The notes below the pieces were generated by a model. It saw only the letters and a list, made by a program, of their open reading frames with translations. It had not been told where the DNA came from and did not search any database. From assembly GCA_963457665.1 (NCBI GenBank), contig OY735215.1:34552672-34616671 (forward strand): a stretch of DNA of 64,000 nt, read 5' to 3'. Below, one piece after another: positions 27,001-35,497 of the stretch. Each line of letters starts with the position of its first letter. Position 1 is the first letter of the stretch. This DNA is from Thysanoteuthis rhombus (Eukaryota > Mollusca > Cephalopoda > Oegopsida > Thysanoteuthidae). The translations under genes were made by a program, and so were the position numbers.

Positions 27001-30000
27001 GAACTTTTGGAAAAGAAGCGCCTTATAGATATGCACACTAACATTGCCACTGCTCTATTGGAACACATTAAGGTATGTTGATAGGAATACTTTTTCTTAC
27101 TAATTGCTTCAGCATTAGTCTTGGAGCCTCACATTAAAAACAAGTTTTTTTTGTTTGTTTGTTCTTTTTATGAAAGTGATATTATACAATTTTGCAGTGT
27201 ATTTTAGTGATGAAAATCTTGAGTGTGAATGTATTTTTTTCGGACTGTTACTCTCATCATAGTTCAATTTTCGAATAAAACGTTTCAGCTGTTGTACCTT
27301 ATGGCTTTCTGCAGATTGATGTTGCAAATTGTGAGGGTTTGGAATGTTGGGACAAGGGCCCCCCCCATCCAAAGCATGTGGGCAAAATGTCCATTTTGCT
27401 ATTTGGGAGAATACGCTAAGTCATAATCATACTGATGTCCATTTTTGGTGTAATCATATTTCCGTCTAATATTGGTATTATAGAAGTGGTTTTTAAGGGA
27501 TTATCCGGACTCCACGTAGACGTGAAAAAATTACTGCCCTCTCTTCCATCTTGGAATGGAAAGGGGTAGTTAACCCTTCCCTTTTGATTTCTTTTCGTTA
27601 TTATTTCTGTGTGGTGGCAATAATTTTTATGTAAGGGAGATAACCTCAAACTTTTGACGTTCATTCCAAGAATTAACTTTTACAGTGTAAGGGAGGTAAC
27701 TCCATACTTTTTAGGTATAGTTGTTCTATTTATTTAATTTTCGGTTGTAAGGGAGATAACTCCAGACCCTTTCTGCTTCTTTTTTTTATCCTGAGGACAA
27801 GTCCGAAAAAAGTCTATTCATTGATCACCTTTCACCTCAAAAATTCAGACATGAAAATTTTTCACTTGAGATATTAAATTGAACATAGAATTAAGATTAA
27901 AAGGGAACTGAAATGGCTTTTTGTTTTGAATGTATTGAATATACAAAGGAAATTGCTTATTGTGTTCAATTTGGGATACTTTAGATAACAATAACCAGCT
28001 GATAACATTGAACAAAGGATATTATTTATTGCTATGTTATCGAATTCATTATCATGAACAAATTTACATTATAAAAATATTTGATTATTGTAAGCAGATA
28101 AGTTTTAATTGTTTGATTCATTTTAAATCAAAAGTTCAGGACTGACTGACTGATAGAGTGCAAATTTTCATTTTACTCCGTAATCAAAATTTAATTCAAA
28201 TTAATCAAATTAAGGATGAAATGTTGAATCCAGACTCTTTTAAGTACATGAAAGAATATTGTGAAGAAATATAATTAAAAAATCCTTTCTTTTTCACAGG
28301 AAAGAAAATTAGATGTTTATTTTGAGACTGAAGAGAAATTGATGAGCAAAGCGGTTACGGTAAGAAAATTTTCAGTTTCATTTCTATGTAATTACTCTAT
28401 TTTTCTTACAGAATTTCTATCAGCTATTCTTTTACATTTGAAGAACTCATATTTTTATCTTTATTTAAATTTTTTTTTAATTTAAGATTTTGTATAGTTG
28501 TTGTATAAAATTTAAAGATGCATTTGAAAAAAATTGAAACAAATTAATTTTATATCACTAAAAACTGATCAAGCCTCTTACTTGTTTTGAAAAATTGGTT
28601 ACCTGGATTTTGAAGTTAATACAAATGACCCAGTGAATGGATCCTTCAAAAATTGCAAAGTTACATCAAAATACATTCCGTATTTGATTGTATATAAGAC
28701 TCCCATTATTTCATCTGGGAATATCAAGGAAAAACTGCCTTTACCTGAATTCCTCTCATTTATCTCTGTTCTTTCAATTTTTACTCAGGTTCTGGGAAAT
28801 GGGGAAGGGGGCTGGACAATGAAGATTCAGTTTACCTTTTGAGGCATTTTTTAAAAAATAATGGGGATGGCTAATATACCTTCAAATACAGTAATATCAA
28901 ATCTTGAGATTATTGAATTAGATTTGAAAAAAAAAAGGAAAAAAATGCTTATGTTCAAAAACGAGCGAACATGTTTTGACAGAAAATTTGATTTTTGAGA
29001 TCATGATATGGTGACAAGCTGAACAACAGCAAAGTTTTGCACTTGGATGTTAATTCTGAGAATCTCTTTGATGAATGCTCAATTTTGCAAGCAAGTGTTA
29101 CCTCCTTCAAATTGTTTATAGCTCAATTTTTCATTATATACATTTGTACAATACCAGTTTTTAAAAATTGATATTCTGTTTTTTTGTAGGACAAATCATT
29201 AATGGATATAATCTCAGATCCCAAAGGTGAGTCTTTTTTACTTCATTTCCATGACTGAAAACACTTCATCATCATCAGCCTTTTAGCATTTGTTGTTGGA
29301 CATAGACTTTCCCCAAGATTAGTCTGACCTCTATCATGGGCGTTGCAGATCCAGTATTTTATGATCTTTGTCTAGCTTGTCACGTTATTTTACTTTCTGT
29401 CGGCCACAATTTTGCTTATGATCTTTAGGGATCCATGTTGTAAGTCATGATATCCAGCGATTGTCTGCCATTCTTGCAACATGTCTATCCCATTGCCATT
29501 TGAGTTTTCTAATGGATTCTATGATGTCTTGGACTCCTGTCTTTTCTCCAATATACTGTGATGTCTTATCTCTCCCTGTGATGTTGAGCATGATTCTCTC
29601 GTGTGCGTGTTGCATGGTTCTCAGTTCAAAGATCAACCTTTTGGTTAGGTTCCATGTTTCAGCTCCATAGGTGACTATTGGGAGAATGTACTAGTTGTAT
29701 ACCCTTCTTTTCATATTAGTGGGATTTTATTGTTCTTGAAAGTCGAGCTTGCTCTATTGAAAGCTTGCCAACCTGGTGTGATTCTTTATTCTAATAATGG
29801 TGTGGTCATCATCTTCAAATTACTCCTTATCGGCTTCATACTGTCTGAAGAAGTTGTTTCCCCTTAATACAAACTTGACATGACGAAACCCGGTAAATAT
29901 TTTTACCAAATGCATTGTACGTGTGTCTGTATCAGTATACGGTTTATTTTCCGATTTGATTTGATTTAGTTCACATTGCTTTTTCTCGTAGAAATTCATT

Positions 30001-30678
30001 TTTTTTCTGTATTAAATCCATTAGACCTTTGAATCTACTGGAAATTTGTCTTTTTAAAGGTTTTAGTTGGGTTGTTTTATTTCTAAATTTTTTTAATATT
30101 CCAAATGAACCTTACTTTCCATCCGTCATATGAAACTGCTGATATTAAGTATTTCTACCAATTTGGAAGGTTGGTATTTGAGCTTTTTTGCAATGAAATG
30201 CAGTTCTTGCCTTTGCACAGCATTCGGTGTTTCCAGATTGTATATTTTTGCTATTTCTCCCCAAAGAATAACATGTTTTATTGTCGTAGAAAATTCGTAG
30301 ACTCAAAATTCAGAAAATTGTACCTGCTCTTTCTTTCCTGGGTTTGGAGTTCATTTATGGTTGAAATAAATCATTAGTATTTTTATCATTTAAAAAATTT
30401 TTTTTGTTTTTAGATAATCATATTTAAGCATACAACTAAAACCTAATTATTCTCAAAAATTAAGAATTTTTCCTCCAAAATGAAGGTCAGATTCTTTAAG
30501 AAAAAAACCCCAACAATACTGTGCTACAGGCATAATTTTTTTTTTTCAGTATACACTACAATATTAACATATTGATCATTTAATTAATTAACCTTGTTTT
30601 GTATTTATAGCGGGGACACCAGAAGACAAAGTGCGTCTATTTCTCATTGCTTTAATCTGTGGACCACCCATGAGTAAA
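5411..30678 (+). CDS. SCFD1: SCFD1 / Sly1, Sec1-family vesicle-fusion protein (5' part, exons 1-16)
   Basis: Sixteen exons join into 1374 nt and 458 residues with no stop. Known role of the family: Sly1 is the cytosolic SM protein that binds syntaxin-5-type SNAREs and promotes ER-Golgi membrane fusion. Visible landmarks are REKQT near the N terminus; [16 protein letters not shown] (35-50); [16 protein letters not shown] (domain 1); SYYLNFIS (about 101); [14 protein letters not shown] (136-149); [54 protein letters not shown]; a lysine-rich loop RPRKKKKN (298-305) before DKFWQ; and [20 protein letters not shown] followed by [20 protein letters not shown], the family's domain-3 signature. Order and spacing match vertebrate SCFD1 as I remember it. 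The start has A at -3, and the first intron splits an Ala codon exactly where expected. About 180 C-terminal residues lie outside the window or went unseen. Confidence 0.97.
7770..8170 (+). repeat. Interspersed repeat, copy 1 (relative at 16630)
   Basis: Shares ordered blocks with 16630-17040: CAGCAC(ATG/CTA)AAGATTTC, CC(C)TTGAAATAA..CTGCC, CTTCATATAAAATCCACC and GAGTCTAATGTATAT. Family not recognised. Confidence 0.55.
8975..9330 (+). repeat. Interspersed pyrimidine-rich repeat (inverse copy in intron 12)
   Basis: Begins CCTGTGGAAATTCCATGGGTGTTGACGACTAAGATTATCC and continues into a C/T-rich tract around TTTCATCTAAATGTTAC. The inverse of these blocks appears at 26590-26830, and the opening phrase recurs at about 41155 (TTGTGGAAGTCCCACAAGTG). 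It is an interspersed family of unknown type. Confidence 0.55.
11476..11546 (+). CDS. SCFD1: SCFD1 exon 2
   Basis: Acceptor TTTTTAG, donor GTAAGT. Encodes residues 11-34, ALKRMLTFN through EPQWK, matching the domain-1 entry helix of SCFD1. Confidence 0.96.
11547..12734 (+). other. SCFD1 intron 2
   Basis: No coding exon seen. The part around 11830-12100 is distinctly less AT-rich than its surroundings and may be an unrecognised interspersed repeat. The acceptor end is TTTTTTATTTGCAG. Confidence 0.7.
12735..12823 (+). CDS. SCFD1: SCFD1 exon 3
   Basis: Acceptor GCAG, donor GTGAGT. Encodes residues 35-64: [16 protein letters not shown] then [12 protein letters not shown] Leu codon is split TT|G across the intron. 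Confidence 0.97.
12824..14189 (+). other. SCFD1 intron 3
   Basis: Mostly plain AT-rich intron. It contains a copy of the tRNA-like SINE family at about 13690-13920 and ends in TTTTGTAACAG. Confidence 0.7.
13690..13920 (+). repeat. Interspersed SINE-like repeat copy
   Basis: Contains GCAGACAGAATTC, AAGGCATGAATC, TTATGGGTGAATAACTGGGC and GGGCAGTTGGAACCCTTTTGGCCTGTAAGGC. Matching blocks occur in inverse at 22240-22560 and 30880-31110, and directly at 38140-38260. It is one family of moderate-copy repeats. Confidence 0.6.
14190..14280 (+). CDS. SCFD1: SCFD1 exon 4
   Basis: Acceptor AACAG, donor GTGAGT. Encodes residues 64-94, [20 protein letters not shown] and ENVQRICR. It ends on a codon boundary. 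Confidence 0.97.
14281..15068 (+). other. SCFD1 intron 4
   Basis: Short AT-rich intron. Its 3' end is (TTA)n followed by a 33-T run (15032-15064) and ACAG, an unusually long and probably length-variable polypyrimidine tract. Confidence 0.85.
15069..15191 (+). CDS. SCFD1: SCFD1 exon 5 (frame-neutral, weak donor)
   Basis: 41 codons, residues 95-135: [20 protein letters not shown] then QKLEDIA and SLISK. The exon begins and ends on codon boundaries. The donor reads AAG|GTCATT, a poor match to GTRAGT, but the family alignment (AK|VFDQ in vertebrates; here SK|IYDQ) fixes this site. If the intron is retained, the frame continues about 34 codons to a stop near 15296. Confidence 0.93.
15192..16255 (+). 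other. SCFD1 intron 5
   Basis: Contains an interspersed repeat around 15661-15990 (GTAAATTAATGGTAATTGCTTC block, with relatives at 25330-25750). It also has three imperfect copies of an ATTATTATT(G/C)AACCTTCTCATAG phrase at 16079-16195. No coding signal. Confidence 0.7.
16079..16195 (+). repeat. Short tandem repeat, three imperfect units
   Basis: TATTATTGAACCTTCTCATAG, then ATTAAATCTTCTCCTAGAGG, then ATTCAACCTTCTCATAGCGG, spaced ~35-55 bp apart. Confidence 0.6.
16256..16343 (+). CDS. SCFD1: SCFD1 exon 6
   Basis: Acceptor ATTACAG, donor GTAAGT. Encodes residues 136-164: [18 protein letters not shown] then RDAISYY, and the first base of a split Ala codon. Confidence 0.96.
16344..17160 (+). 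other. SCFD1 intron 6
   Basis: Half of this intron is the interspersed repeat copy at 16630-17040. It ends in TTATTTTCAG. Confidence 0.75.
16630..17040 (+). repeat. Interspersed repeat, copy 2 (relative at 7770)
   Basis: Same ordered blocks as 7770-8170, with a middle part (about 16770-16900) that does not match and may be an insertion. Confidence 0.5.
17161..17250 (+). CDS. SCFD1: SCFD1 exon 7
   Basis: Acceptor TTTTCAG, donor GTAAGT. Encodes residues 165-194: [20 protein letters not shown] and SLFSVFVTL. Split codons at both ends (phase 1-1). Confidence 0.97.
17251..18503 (+). other. SCFD1 intron 7
   Basis: Contains a MITE-like repeat copy (18061-18240). Otherwise nothing recognised. It ends in TTTTTGTCTTCAG. 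Confidence 0.75.
18061..18240 (+). mobile_element. MITE-like DNA element remnant, copy 1
   Basis: Matches 58986-59166 over ~180 bp: ATACCTTRATTAGTGCARTT at the start, CAATACCTTAACT..TACT.TATCA near the end. In the second copy the two ends are partly complementary (TTGATTAGTGCAA against TTGCACTAATTAA), consistent with terminal inverted repeats. Superfamily not established. Confidence 0.6.
18504..18645 (+). CDS. SCFD1: SCFD1 exon 8
   Basis: Acceptor CTTCAG, donor GTAAGG. Encodes residues 195-242: [20 protein letters not shown] then [18 protein letters not shown]. Highly conserved domain-2 segment. Confidence 0.97.
18646..20029 (+). other. SCFD1 intron 8
   Basis: Holds a full copy of the ~390-bp MITE family in inverse orientation (18828-19222). 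It also has a fragment of the palindromic element (19366-19430, ACCAAGATGAGGACACTCG). Confidence 0.75.
18828..19222 (-). mobile_element. GAAAC-TIR MITE family, copy 1
   Basis: TA-GAAACCATCATG at one end and CAACA/GTTGACAGTTTC-TA at the other give ~10-bp imperfect terminal inverted repeats, with TA at both edges as in TA-target (Tc1/mariner-type) insertions. The interior shares TTTTGTTGG, AAGTCTGAATTTTCAAAAA, TTTAGCATGAATTCATATTG and GTAAATGTT with six other copies. No coding capacity. Confidence 0.8.
20030..20129 (+). CDS. SCFD1: SCFD1 exon 9
   Basis: Acceptor CTTTTTTAG, donor GTAAAT. Encodes residues 242-275: [34 protein letters not shown]. Near-identical to the family. Confidence 0.97.
20130..21116 (+). 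other. SCFD1 intron 9
   Basis: No coding exon. The stretch 20750-20850 (CTCCTTGGGCAAGG..AAATGTTGGACA) resembles 21340-21415 (CTCCTTAAGCAAAG..AAATGTTGGACA) across exon 10, so a short repeat flanks that exon. It ends in TCTCTACAG. Confidence 0.65.
21117..21253 (+). CDS. SCFD1: SCFD1 exon 10
   Basis: Acceptor CTACAG, donor GTGAGA. Encodes residues 276-321: [11 protein letters not shown], a variable linker, the basic run RPRKKKKN, then DKFWQAHKG. The basic loop is equivalent to the RPKRKNKK segment of vertebrate SCFD1. Confidence 0.97.
21254..23106 (+). other. SCFD1 intron 10
   Basis: Includes a SINE-like repeat at about 22240-22560 (minus). The rest has no recognised feature. It ends in CTGTTTTCAG. 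Confidence 0.7.
22240..22560 (-). repeat. tRNA-like SINE family copy
   Basis: On the minus strand the head reads AAGTGGCCTGATGGTTGAAG, resembling a tRNA D-arm/A-box. It is followed by GTGTTCACTTCACACAAATG, AAGGCATGAATCCATC and AGCTATAGGTGAACACTAGG. Related blocks lie at 13690-13920, 23880-23960 and 30880-31110. This fits a pol III-type SINE, though no clean B-box is visible. Confidence 0.55.
23107..23197 (+). CDS. SCFD1: SCFD1 exon 11
   Basis: Acceptor TTTTCAG, donor GTAAGA. Encodes residues 321-351: [20 protein letters not shown] then [11 protein letters not shown]. Confidence 0.97.
23880..23960 (-). repeat. tRNA-like SINE head fragment
   Basis: Minus strand GTGCGGGTGGCCTAATGGTT resembles a tRNA 5' half with an A-box-like TGGCCTAATGG. 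It parallels the head of the copy at 22240-22560. Confidence 0.45.
24025..24056. repeat. TA microsatellite
   Basis: Uninterrupted (TA)n. Confidence 0.95.
25330..25750. repeat. Inverted repeat pair inside intron 11
   Basis: GAAGCAATTACCATTGATTT near 25360 is the inverse of the AAATTAATGGTAATT block at about 25693-25712 and at about 15818-15832. The two intron-11 copies face each other about 230 bp apart and could pair in the pre-mRNA. Confidence 0.5.
25952..26025 (+). CDS. SCFD1: SCFD1 exon 12
   Basis: Acceptor TTACAG, donor GTAAAA. Encodes residues 352-376: [20 protein letters not shown] and TSAV, identical in spirit to [20 protein letters not shown] of vertebrates. Confidence 0.97.
26026..26990 (+). 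other. SCFD1 intron 12 with purine-rich inverse repeat
   Basis: 26370-26830 is purine-rich. Its 26590-26830 part carries the inverse of blocks from 8975-9330 (AATCCATGTT..TAACATTTAGATGAAA, GGATAATCTTA..TCAACAC). No coding exon. Confidence 0.6.
26991..27072 (+). CDS. SCFD1: SCFD1 exon 13
   Basis: Acceptor AATTTCAG, donor GTATGT. Encodes residues 376-403: [20 protein letters not shown] then TALLEHIK, the SM-family domain-3 signature. Confidence 0.97.
27073..28299 (+). other. SCFD1 intron 13
   Basis: Contains the three-fold GTAAGGGAGATAAC motif cluster (27631-27763) within a repeat-like block. The remainder is plain AT-rich sequence. Acceptor TTTTTCACAG. Confidence 0.75.
27631..27763 (+). repeat. 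Three spaced copies of GTAAGGGAGATAAC-type motif
   Basis: GTAAGGGAGATAACCTC at 27631, GTAAGGGAGGTAACTCC at 27687 and GTAAGGGAGATAACTCC at 27747, spaced 56 and 60 bp. From memory, this phrase is very common in mollusc repeats. Tandem arrangement of a ~58-bp diverged unit is the simplest reading. Confidence 0.7.
28300..28359 (+). CDS. SCFD1: SCFD1 exon 14
   Basis: Acceptor CACAG, donor GTAAGA. 20 codons, residues 404-423: [20 protein letters not shown]. Frame-neutral (0-0). Confidence 0.96.
28360..29189 (+). other. SCFD1 intron 14
   Basis: AT-rich with no recognised feature. It ends in TTTTTTTGTAG. Confidence 0.7.
29190..29226 (+). CDS. SCFD1: SCFD1 exon 15
   Basis: Very short exon (37 nt), acceptor TTTGTAG, donor GTGAGT. 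Encodes [12 protein letters not shown] and one base of the next Ala codon. LINE-derived sequence starts ~37 bp past its donor. Confidence 0.96.
29227..30610 (+). other. SCFD1 intron 15
   Basis: Dominated in its first half by a LINE 3' fragment (29264-29815, minus). The rest is AT-rich with nothing recognised. Acceptor TATTTATAG. Confidence 0.75.
29264..29815 (-). mobile_element. LINE 3' fragment (RTE-like), copy 1
   Basis: Minus strand reads [40 protein letters not shown] and [10 protein letters not shown], the C-terminal region downstream of the reverse transcriptase domain in RTE-type LINEs. It ends in GGCTGATGATGATGAAG, a short TGA-rich tandem tail typical of RTE elements. 5'-truncated with broken frame; not functional. 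Confidence 0.85.
30611..30678 (+). CDS. SCFD1: SCFD1 exon 16 (last one seen)
   Basis: Acceptor TTTATAG, donor GTAAGT. Encodes residues 436-458: [20 protein letters not shown] then MSK. It ends on a codon boundary. The next vertebrate exon begins around ADLEQYK; no counterpart was found downstream in this window. Confidence 0.96.
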
Positions 30679-30879
30679 GTAAGTACACTAAATTTTTTTT
30701 CTTTTTCTTTCTTTCTCATTTAAAGATATAATGGAAGAGAAAAGAATTTTATTAATCTGATTTTAAAAAAAAAATATGTGTATTTGTTCTATAAAAATGA
30801 TCCTCATTCGTATATTTGCAATTTAACATATTCTGAAGATGATGTAACTTAGACCCTCCCCCCCCTAGCAACGATATAT

Positions 30880-31110
30880 GTCAAATGATCCATAGAGACC
30901 CAAACATTGTTTCTGTTGCAATTATGGATTTTTATGGGACAAGGGTGCAACTCTTATACACAAGATGGACTGCTTTACATGGCTGGAGGGCTCCAACAGC
31001 CCTGATATCAACCATAGCTTTGGGAAAAGTGAATTCATGCCTTCCCATAGGCATTAGTTTAAAGTGGTTTTCTGATTCCATTCTTCATGCCATTGCCCCC
31101 CACTGAAGAT
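30880..31110 (-). repeat. SINE-like repeat copy
   Basis: Inverse of blocks seen at 13690-13920 and matching 22240-22560: minus strand CACTTTAAACTAATGCC, GGAAGGCATGAATTCACTTT, AAAGCTATGGTTGA, GGGCTGTTGGAGCCC. Confidence 0.55.
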
Positions 31111-31179
31111 GATCAGATAGATTTGTTAACTTCGAATATTCTGTCAAAAAATCATAGCCAAAGACATCAATCTGAGAAG

Positions 31180-31650
31180 TTCATTATCAGCCTCTTAGTG
31201 TCCGATTTTGGATGTAGACCTTCCCCAGAATTTGACAGACATCACACATGATATCTGACATTCTTGCAACATGACCAGTTCATTGCCATTCGAGTTTTCT
31301 AATGGATTCTATGATATCTCGGACTCCTGTTTTTTCCTTAATATAATGTGCTGTCTTGTGATCTTTCCATGTGATGTTAAGCATGATTCTCTCTTCACAT
31401 GTTGCATTGTTCTCAGTTTGAGGGTCAGTCTCTTGGTTAGGTTCCATGTTTCAGTTACATTGGTGGCTATCAGGAGGATGCATGTATACCCTTCTTTTTA
31501 GGACAAATGGGACTTCATTGTTCTGAAAGGTTGAGTTTGCTCTACTGAAAGCTTACCATCGTAAGATGATTCCTCAGTTTAGTGTTTCATGGAGATTCTC
31601 TTTATCTATATCTATGTATATGTAGTGGTCTACTTTCTCCAGCTTGTCGT
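31180..31650 (-). mobile_element. LINE 3' fragment (RTE-like), copy 2
   Basis: Inverse orientation; same blocks as copy 1 (CATTGCCATTCGAGTTTTCT, TGGATTCTATGATATCTCGG, GGTTAGGTTCCATGTTTCAG). Several frame breaks. The TGATAATGA-like tail lies at the 31180 end. Confidence 0.8.
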
Positions 31651-31904
31651 CGATTAATCATCTCAATATCATTCACACAAACCAATGTGCTGTTTTTAAA
31701 AGTTATAAAATCATTCAGAATTAAATTGTCATCACGTATTTCTTATTTTATTTTTTTGAGTAACAACTTATTTTCATTCTAAAGCCTACCTTTAGTTCTT
31801 TGTTATAATATTAAATGTGTTTTTACATTTTCTTATTCAAACCAAAAATGCTGTTCGAAAGAATTCTTTCTTGTTTAGTTTAGTCTACATTAATTAGGTG
31901 TGTG

Positions 31905-32330
31905 TCATAGCTGGTAAACTGAGTATTCGGGACCAAGCCTATGGGGGTAGATTGTTTTCATTCTGCTGTCCATGCCAGAGGATATCACGAATTGGTCAAT
32001 TCTTCCATCACAATGTCTGTGTGGGACTCATGGTTTAGTAACCTGGCTGGCGCTTGTGAGTCCACTCCCTGAGTCGATAGTGTGTATGAGGCTCACAATT
32101 GACATTGTAATGAACAGATAAACTAGGAAGAATTAACTGATATGAGATATCCTCTGGCACTGACAGAGGAATGAGAAAAATCTACCCCCATGGATTGAAT
32201 AATGGGTTCGGTTCAAAATTCCTAGAAGGTTACCAACTCTGACAGGCTTGAAGGAAGCTGGCGGGTACAACGGACAAAACTGCTCAATTATAAGAATGAG
32301 GACACTAGTTTGAGTAAATCGGTGTTAAAT
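31905..32330. mobile_element. Palindromic (foldback-like) element
   Basis: 31943-32032 is matched in inverse by about 32085-32189: GGGGGTAGATTG..TTTTCATTC, GCCAGAGGATATC, AATTCTTCC and CACAATGTC on the left all reappear as reverse complements on the right, around a ~50-nt loop. Weaker similarity continues outward. The right flank carries GAATGAGGACACTAGTTTGA, shared with the elements at 19366 and 38926. Confidence 0.75.
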
Positions 32331-35084
32331 AATTCCTCATTTGACAAAACCTATTGGTGACTACCTATCGTATTTAGTAAGTATTTATGGCTAAAAAATA
32401 TGGATTTTGCCAGTAGGTGAAATTTTAAGGTTGCAATAGAAATAGGTTTTAAAAAACCTATAAAAGATGTAAATTACTTGAATTCTTCCATAACACCAAT
32501 TTATTATATCTGCTTAGTTATTTGATTGATGTTTGTGTTTTTTTTTATTGCCTATGTATTTGGATTATACATGTTTATAGAAAAATCATCGTTTGTAGAA
32601 AGAGTGCAAATTTAGTAATTATGGCAGAAACTGGCTGGCTCACTTTAGATTGTGACTATCTGTTGCTGAAAATCTATCTTGAACCTCTTTTCAAATTCTT
32701 TCATCTGAAAAAAAAAACAACTCCATGAAATTTGTACATTGAAATATTTTTTTAAAAAATTGCAAATTTTACCTATCTTTCTCACAAAGAAACGGCATGT
32801 AATCGTATTAAAAAAAAAAATTTCATTTTTATAAATGTTGAAATCACACTTTCAGTATTACACTGGGGAAATATGTTGTATATTATTCCCATTATATTGT
32901 GAAAAATTCTAACTCTTTTAAAAAGTATTTTTTGTAATTGTTAAGTGTAAATCAGGTGTCAGCAACTTTTTTGCCTCTGCAGGTTAGATCACATACTAAC
33001 ACGTGCTAGAAAATCATGTATGCTTAACCAATGAAGCCAATGAATATTCAAAGAACTTGATTGGTTGCAGTTTATTTTAATTGAAGGATCTTTTGAATAT
33101 TTTAAAAAGATACAGTCTCTTCAGAGAGTAGACAGTAAGCATAGTAGTGTACCAGTATTTGCTTGTGGGTCAGTCAAAATCTGTTTGCTGCTAGATCTGG
33201 CCCACCATAAAAAAAAAAACGTTTGCTCATACAAAACTGTTAATGAATTTGTATTCAACATTAGGTACCACTGTGATTACTCAGTATTTAGCATATTAGT
33301 CATGTTAATAAGGGTTTTGTAATCATCAGGTACTGACTGAATACCAAATTGTAATCTTTTTATCATTTTATTGTCAATCATTATTTATGTAATGCTTGTA
33401 TGTAGGGAAAAAGAAACATATTTTGTGACCATTTTTGTGCTCCAAAATTATTAATTTCTCTAATGAAATGTTTGAAGTACTGAAAATTTTATTCCAGTGA
33501 ACTCTTAATCAATGTGGCTTATTTTGATATTAGTCTGGATTTACAATTTCTAAGGGTTCGTATTTTGATTAAAATGCTACAAAAATGGTTTTATTGAGCT
33601 ACTAGAGTAATACATTTCAAATAAGACGTGTGAATCTGGATGTATTGAATTCTTAAATGTCATGAACTACTTGATACCACTCCTAATTGATAAAAGCTCT
33701 TCTGAGGAGGAAACAAAGTTTATTAAACTTAATGTTTGGTGGAATAAAAAGAAAAATCACTTCAAGTTGAATGGGAAGCAACTTTGGTCAGTAATTATTC
33801 CTTCTGTTCTTGACATCCATATTTTCTTGTGTGAAATTAAGAATTAACACTAATTTGTTTATCACTGAATTTTTTGCAGCCTAATTAAACATGATTGAGA
33901 GTTCATTATAATTTGTATCTGATTCAGATATTTTTCATTTGAGCAAAACTATTAAAATTATGAATTCTTCTACATCCAAATTCAAGTATTCTTGGTCTCT
34001 ACTTTTCTCTTCAGTATTTGTCTTTTTTTTTTCTTCGTTTCTTCCACTGGTTCAACCTTGTAAATAATACTTTTGTTGAAGTACCACTTTATAAGTTGGG
34101 ACATGTCTATTGTCATTCTATTGTCTAGCAACTCAACACGGCATTCAATATTTCTGTGTCTCTTTCCATTTTCTTATCATTTTATGTATATTTTTTTTAT
34201 TACTGTTTGTGATCATTAACTTAGCTGCTAGTCTGGGCACGTTGCTTTTGACTTACCCACACAAGTACCTGGACCTCCAGTCAGAGGAACTTGTTTTTTT
34301 TTTTTCTTTTTCTCCAAAGAGAAGCTTTCACAAAGATTTGAAAATAAATTACATGCCACTTTCTGGTGCTGAGTCGACTTGGTCCTTGAGAAGTAATCTG
34401 GGTATGTTGAATATATGTAGATTAATCCTTGCACTTGTCAGTTGCAAAGAGAAATATTAGATTTATATGCCACTACCATAAATCCAGTCTATAGTTATTT
34501 TGGACAAAAGCGGTTTGACAAAAAGCATTCACTATAAGATAATACCGTGTTTTTTTAAATTGTTTTTGATAACTTTTACCTTGTCACAAAAAAATGTGAA
34601 TATCTATCATAGAACCACTCTGATAACGAGAGAATGGCTTGAAGTACAAATCAAAATTTGTATATGCGAGGATTATTGAATATGGACAGGTTCAGTATGT
34701 TTTACCTCCCTTAGACCTTATTTTAAGGATATCATATATTTTGGCAGATTAGGCGACCTGCAGATAAAACGAGACTGAATTTCGCTCGCTGTCGAGTCAC
34801 TGTTTTTTGTATCTGGCTCATTCAACACCCCCTTTTTTTATGCTTTTGAAATTATTATTCATGAAGACGTGGAAAGGTTTAGAAATATGGCAAAAATATT
34901 TTGATTAACATGAAGCATATTTTAGAAAATATTGATTCATTTTCTTTAACTTTTGGGGCTATATTACACATGAAGTATAAAAATGCCCAAGTTATATTGC
35001 TTGGAAGAATTGAGGTGAGAAATTCTGTTTTGCATACTCATAAGGGACTAAAAGATAGTCATTCTTTAATGAATGTGTTATTCA

Positions 35085-35110
35085 TCATATATATATATAT
35101 ATATATATAA
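35085..35110. repeat. TA microsatellite
   Basis: Short uninterrupted (TA)n. Confidence 0.9.
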
Positions 35111-35497
35111 CAGCCGTGTCTATCACACGCAATATCGGTTGCAGCCATCAGCCCCTCTCCCTTCGTACCCTCTTATCAATCTACCTGACTTTCTTTTCTT
35201 ACCTTTCTTATCGTCTGTCTCACTTATAGTATCTATAGCAGTCATCAGCTAAGCCTGTTCTTATAACCTCATTATAATCCTCAGCAATGCAACAGGTCAT
35301 GAAGTAATATAAATTATAATTTTGTAATCCAATTGGTATTGGGGATAGCAAATTGTTACAGTGCTATGGATAAGAATTGAACTCCTTATCTTCTCATTAA
35401 TAACTGCCCCACTGTAACATTCCATGTCTATTTGGATTGATATTTGATAAGCTTAGCTTGATAGAGAACAAAGTCAAGTGGGAGTAGGAAGCAGCTT

